This document shows positions 32,452-32,872 of a stretch of 32,872 nt of DNA, one piece after another. The translations under genes and the position numbers were made by a program. The notes under the pieces are model-generated. The model did not search any database and had not been told where the DNA came from. It was given only the letters and a program-made list of their open reading frames with translations. Origin of the DNA: an uncultured Pseudomonadota bacterium (lineage in GTDB: Bacteria; Pseudomonadota; Gammaproteobacteria; Steroidobacterales; Steroidobacteraceae); assembly GCA_903884235.1 (NCBI GenBank), contig CAISEB010000011.1, positions 1-32,872 of the forward strand, read 5' to 3'. Each line of letters begins with the position of its first letter. Positions within the stretch are counted from its first letter, which is position 1.

Positions 32452-32872
32452 CGTCCTGCTCCTTGCTGAGCGGCCAGATTCCGGGATTCCTCAAGGTTCG
32501 CGCGCACGATCTGCGCGTCGTTCGAGGCCGGGTCGAGCTGGCCGAGCAAACGTTGCCATAAATCCGCTGCGCTGGAATAGCGCTGTTCCTGCAGTTCCAG
32601 GCTGGCCTTGAGCCAGAGGGACTTCGGATGCCTGGGGTCGATCTGCAGCGCCCGGTCGATCGCCTGGACGCCCGCCTTCAGGTCGCCGCCCGCGGCGGCC
32701 GCGCTGGAATCGCCGAGGTCGGCCCAGGCATCGGCGTCGAACGGCGCCATCCGCGTGATCTTCGCGTAGATTTCTTTCGCTTCCGCGAAGCGCTTGTTAC
32801 GGCGCAGTTCCTCGGCCTCGTGGCGCAGGCCGTCGACGACACCGCCGGCGGCCGGGGCGGGGGCGGCCGGCG
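32448..32872 (-). CDS. TPR-repeat protein, CcmI/NrfG-like (partial, N-terminus outside window)
   Basis: The C-terminal 140 residues of a protein that continues past the window edge. TPR motifs are visible: 'ELRRNKRFAEAKEIYAKITRMAPFDADAWADLGD', 'GVQAIDRALQIDPRHPKSLWLKASLELQEQRYSSAADLWQRLL', ending 'VRANLEESRNLAAQQGAGR'. This layout is like the TPR part of CcmI or NrfG, which present apocytochrome c to the haem ligation machinery. A dedicated chaperone beside a 21-haem cytochrome gene would make sense. A general TPR scaffold protein cannot be excluded without the missing N-terminus. The stop overlaps the cytochrome b start. Confidence 0.75.
   Translation of the reverse strand, partial: PAAPAPAAGGVVDGLRHEAEELRRNKRFAEAKEIYAKITRMAPFDADAWADLGDSSAAAAGGDLKAGVQAIDRALQIDPRHPKSLWLKASLELQEQRYSSAADLWQRLLGQLDPASNDAQIVRANLEESRNLAAQQGAGR

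Overview
The window is 32.9 kb of GC-rich bacterial chromosome, gene-dense and with frequent ATGA stop/start overlaps. The 23S-5S end of an rRNA operon, the birA / coaX-like / SPOR-domain gene order and the general gene content suggest a proteobacterium, most likely gammaproteobacterial. That placement is an inference from gene order, not from phylogeny. No insertion sequence, integrase, phage gene or CRISPR array was seen.

Layout. 1-540: the 3' end of 23S rRNA, a complete 5S rRNA and a strong intrinsic terminator. 562-7814: housekeeping genes on the + strand, namely ferrochelatase (hemH), plsY, birA, a CoaX-like protein that seems to lack its catalytic Asp, a SPOR-like anchored protein, a secreted S9 peptidase and a fatty acid desaturase. 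7999-8073: tRNA-Thr(TGT). 8338-10122: a beta-propeller lipoprotein. 10180-12149: an SbtA-like bicarbonate permease divergent from a CbbR/CmpR-like LysR regulator. 12160-14901: two GNAT acetyltransferases flanking a sulfite dehydrogenase pair (sorA-sorB). 14923-19598: glycolate oxidase glcD-glcE-glcF, translationally coupled to a YeeE/YedE-type membrane protein. 19641-21995: a GFA-type zinc protein, a YhhQ-type queuosine precursor transporter, a PilZ protein and a small lipoprotein, with three clear intrinsic terminators.

The most unusual part is 22263-32872. A + strand pair encodes a secreted 1836-residue protein with 47 CXXCH haem-binding motifs plus one CX3CH. Its core is four tandem seven-haem units of about 274-289 residues, bracketed by two related modules of another type. 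Its stop codon nearly touches the start of a 723-residue outer-membrane-type protein (N-terminal beta domain, TPR-like helices, C-terminal beta-barrel ending in Phe). Converging on this pair is a - strand operon of overlapping genes: a TPR protein (cut by the window edge), a membrane cytochrome b and a secreted 21-haem cytochrome made of seven three-haem units. Together these could carry electrons from the quinone pool through the periplasm to or across the outer membrane, or in the reverse direction. The route is inferred; the haem motifs, repeats and gene order are read directly.

Bicarbonate uptake with a CbbR-like regulator, glycolate oxidation (salvage of a Rubisco side product), sulfite oxidation and this haem-rich system together fit a chemolithotroph, possibly autotrophic and using sulfur compounds or extracellular electron donors or acceptors. 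No Rubisco gene is in the window, so autotrophy remains a hypothesis.
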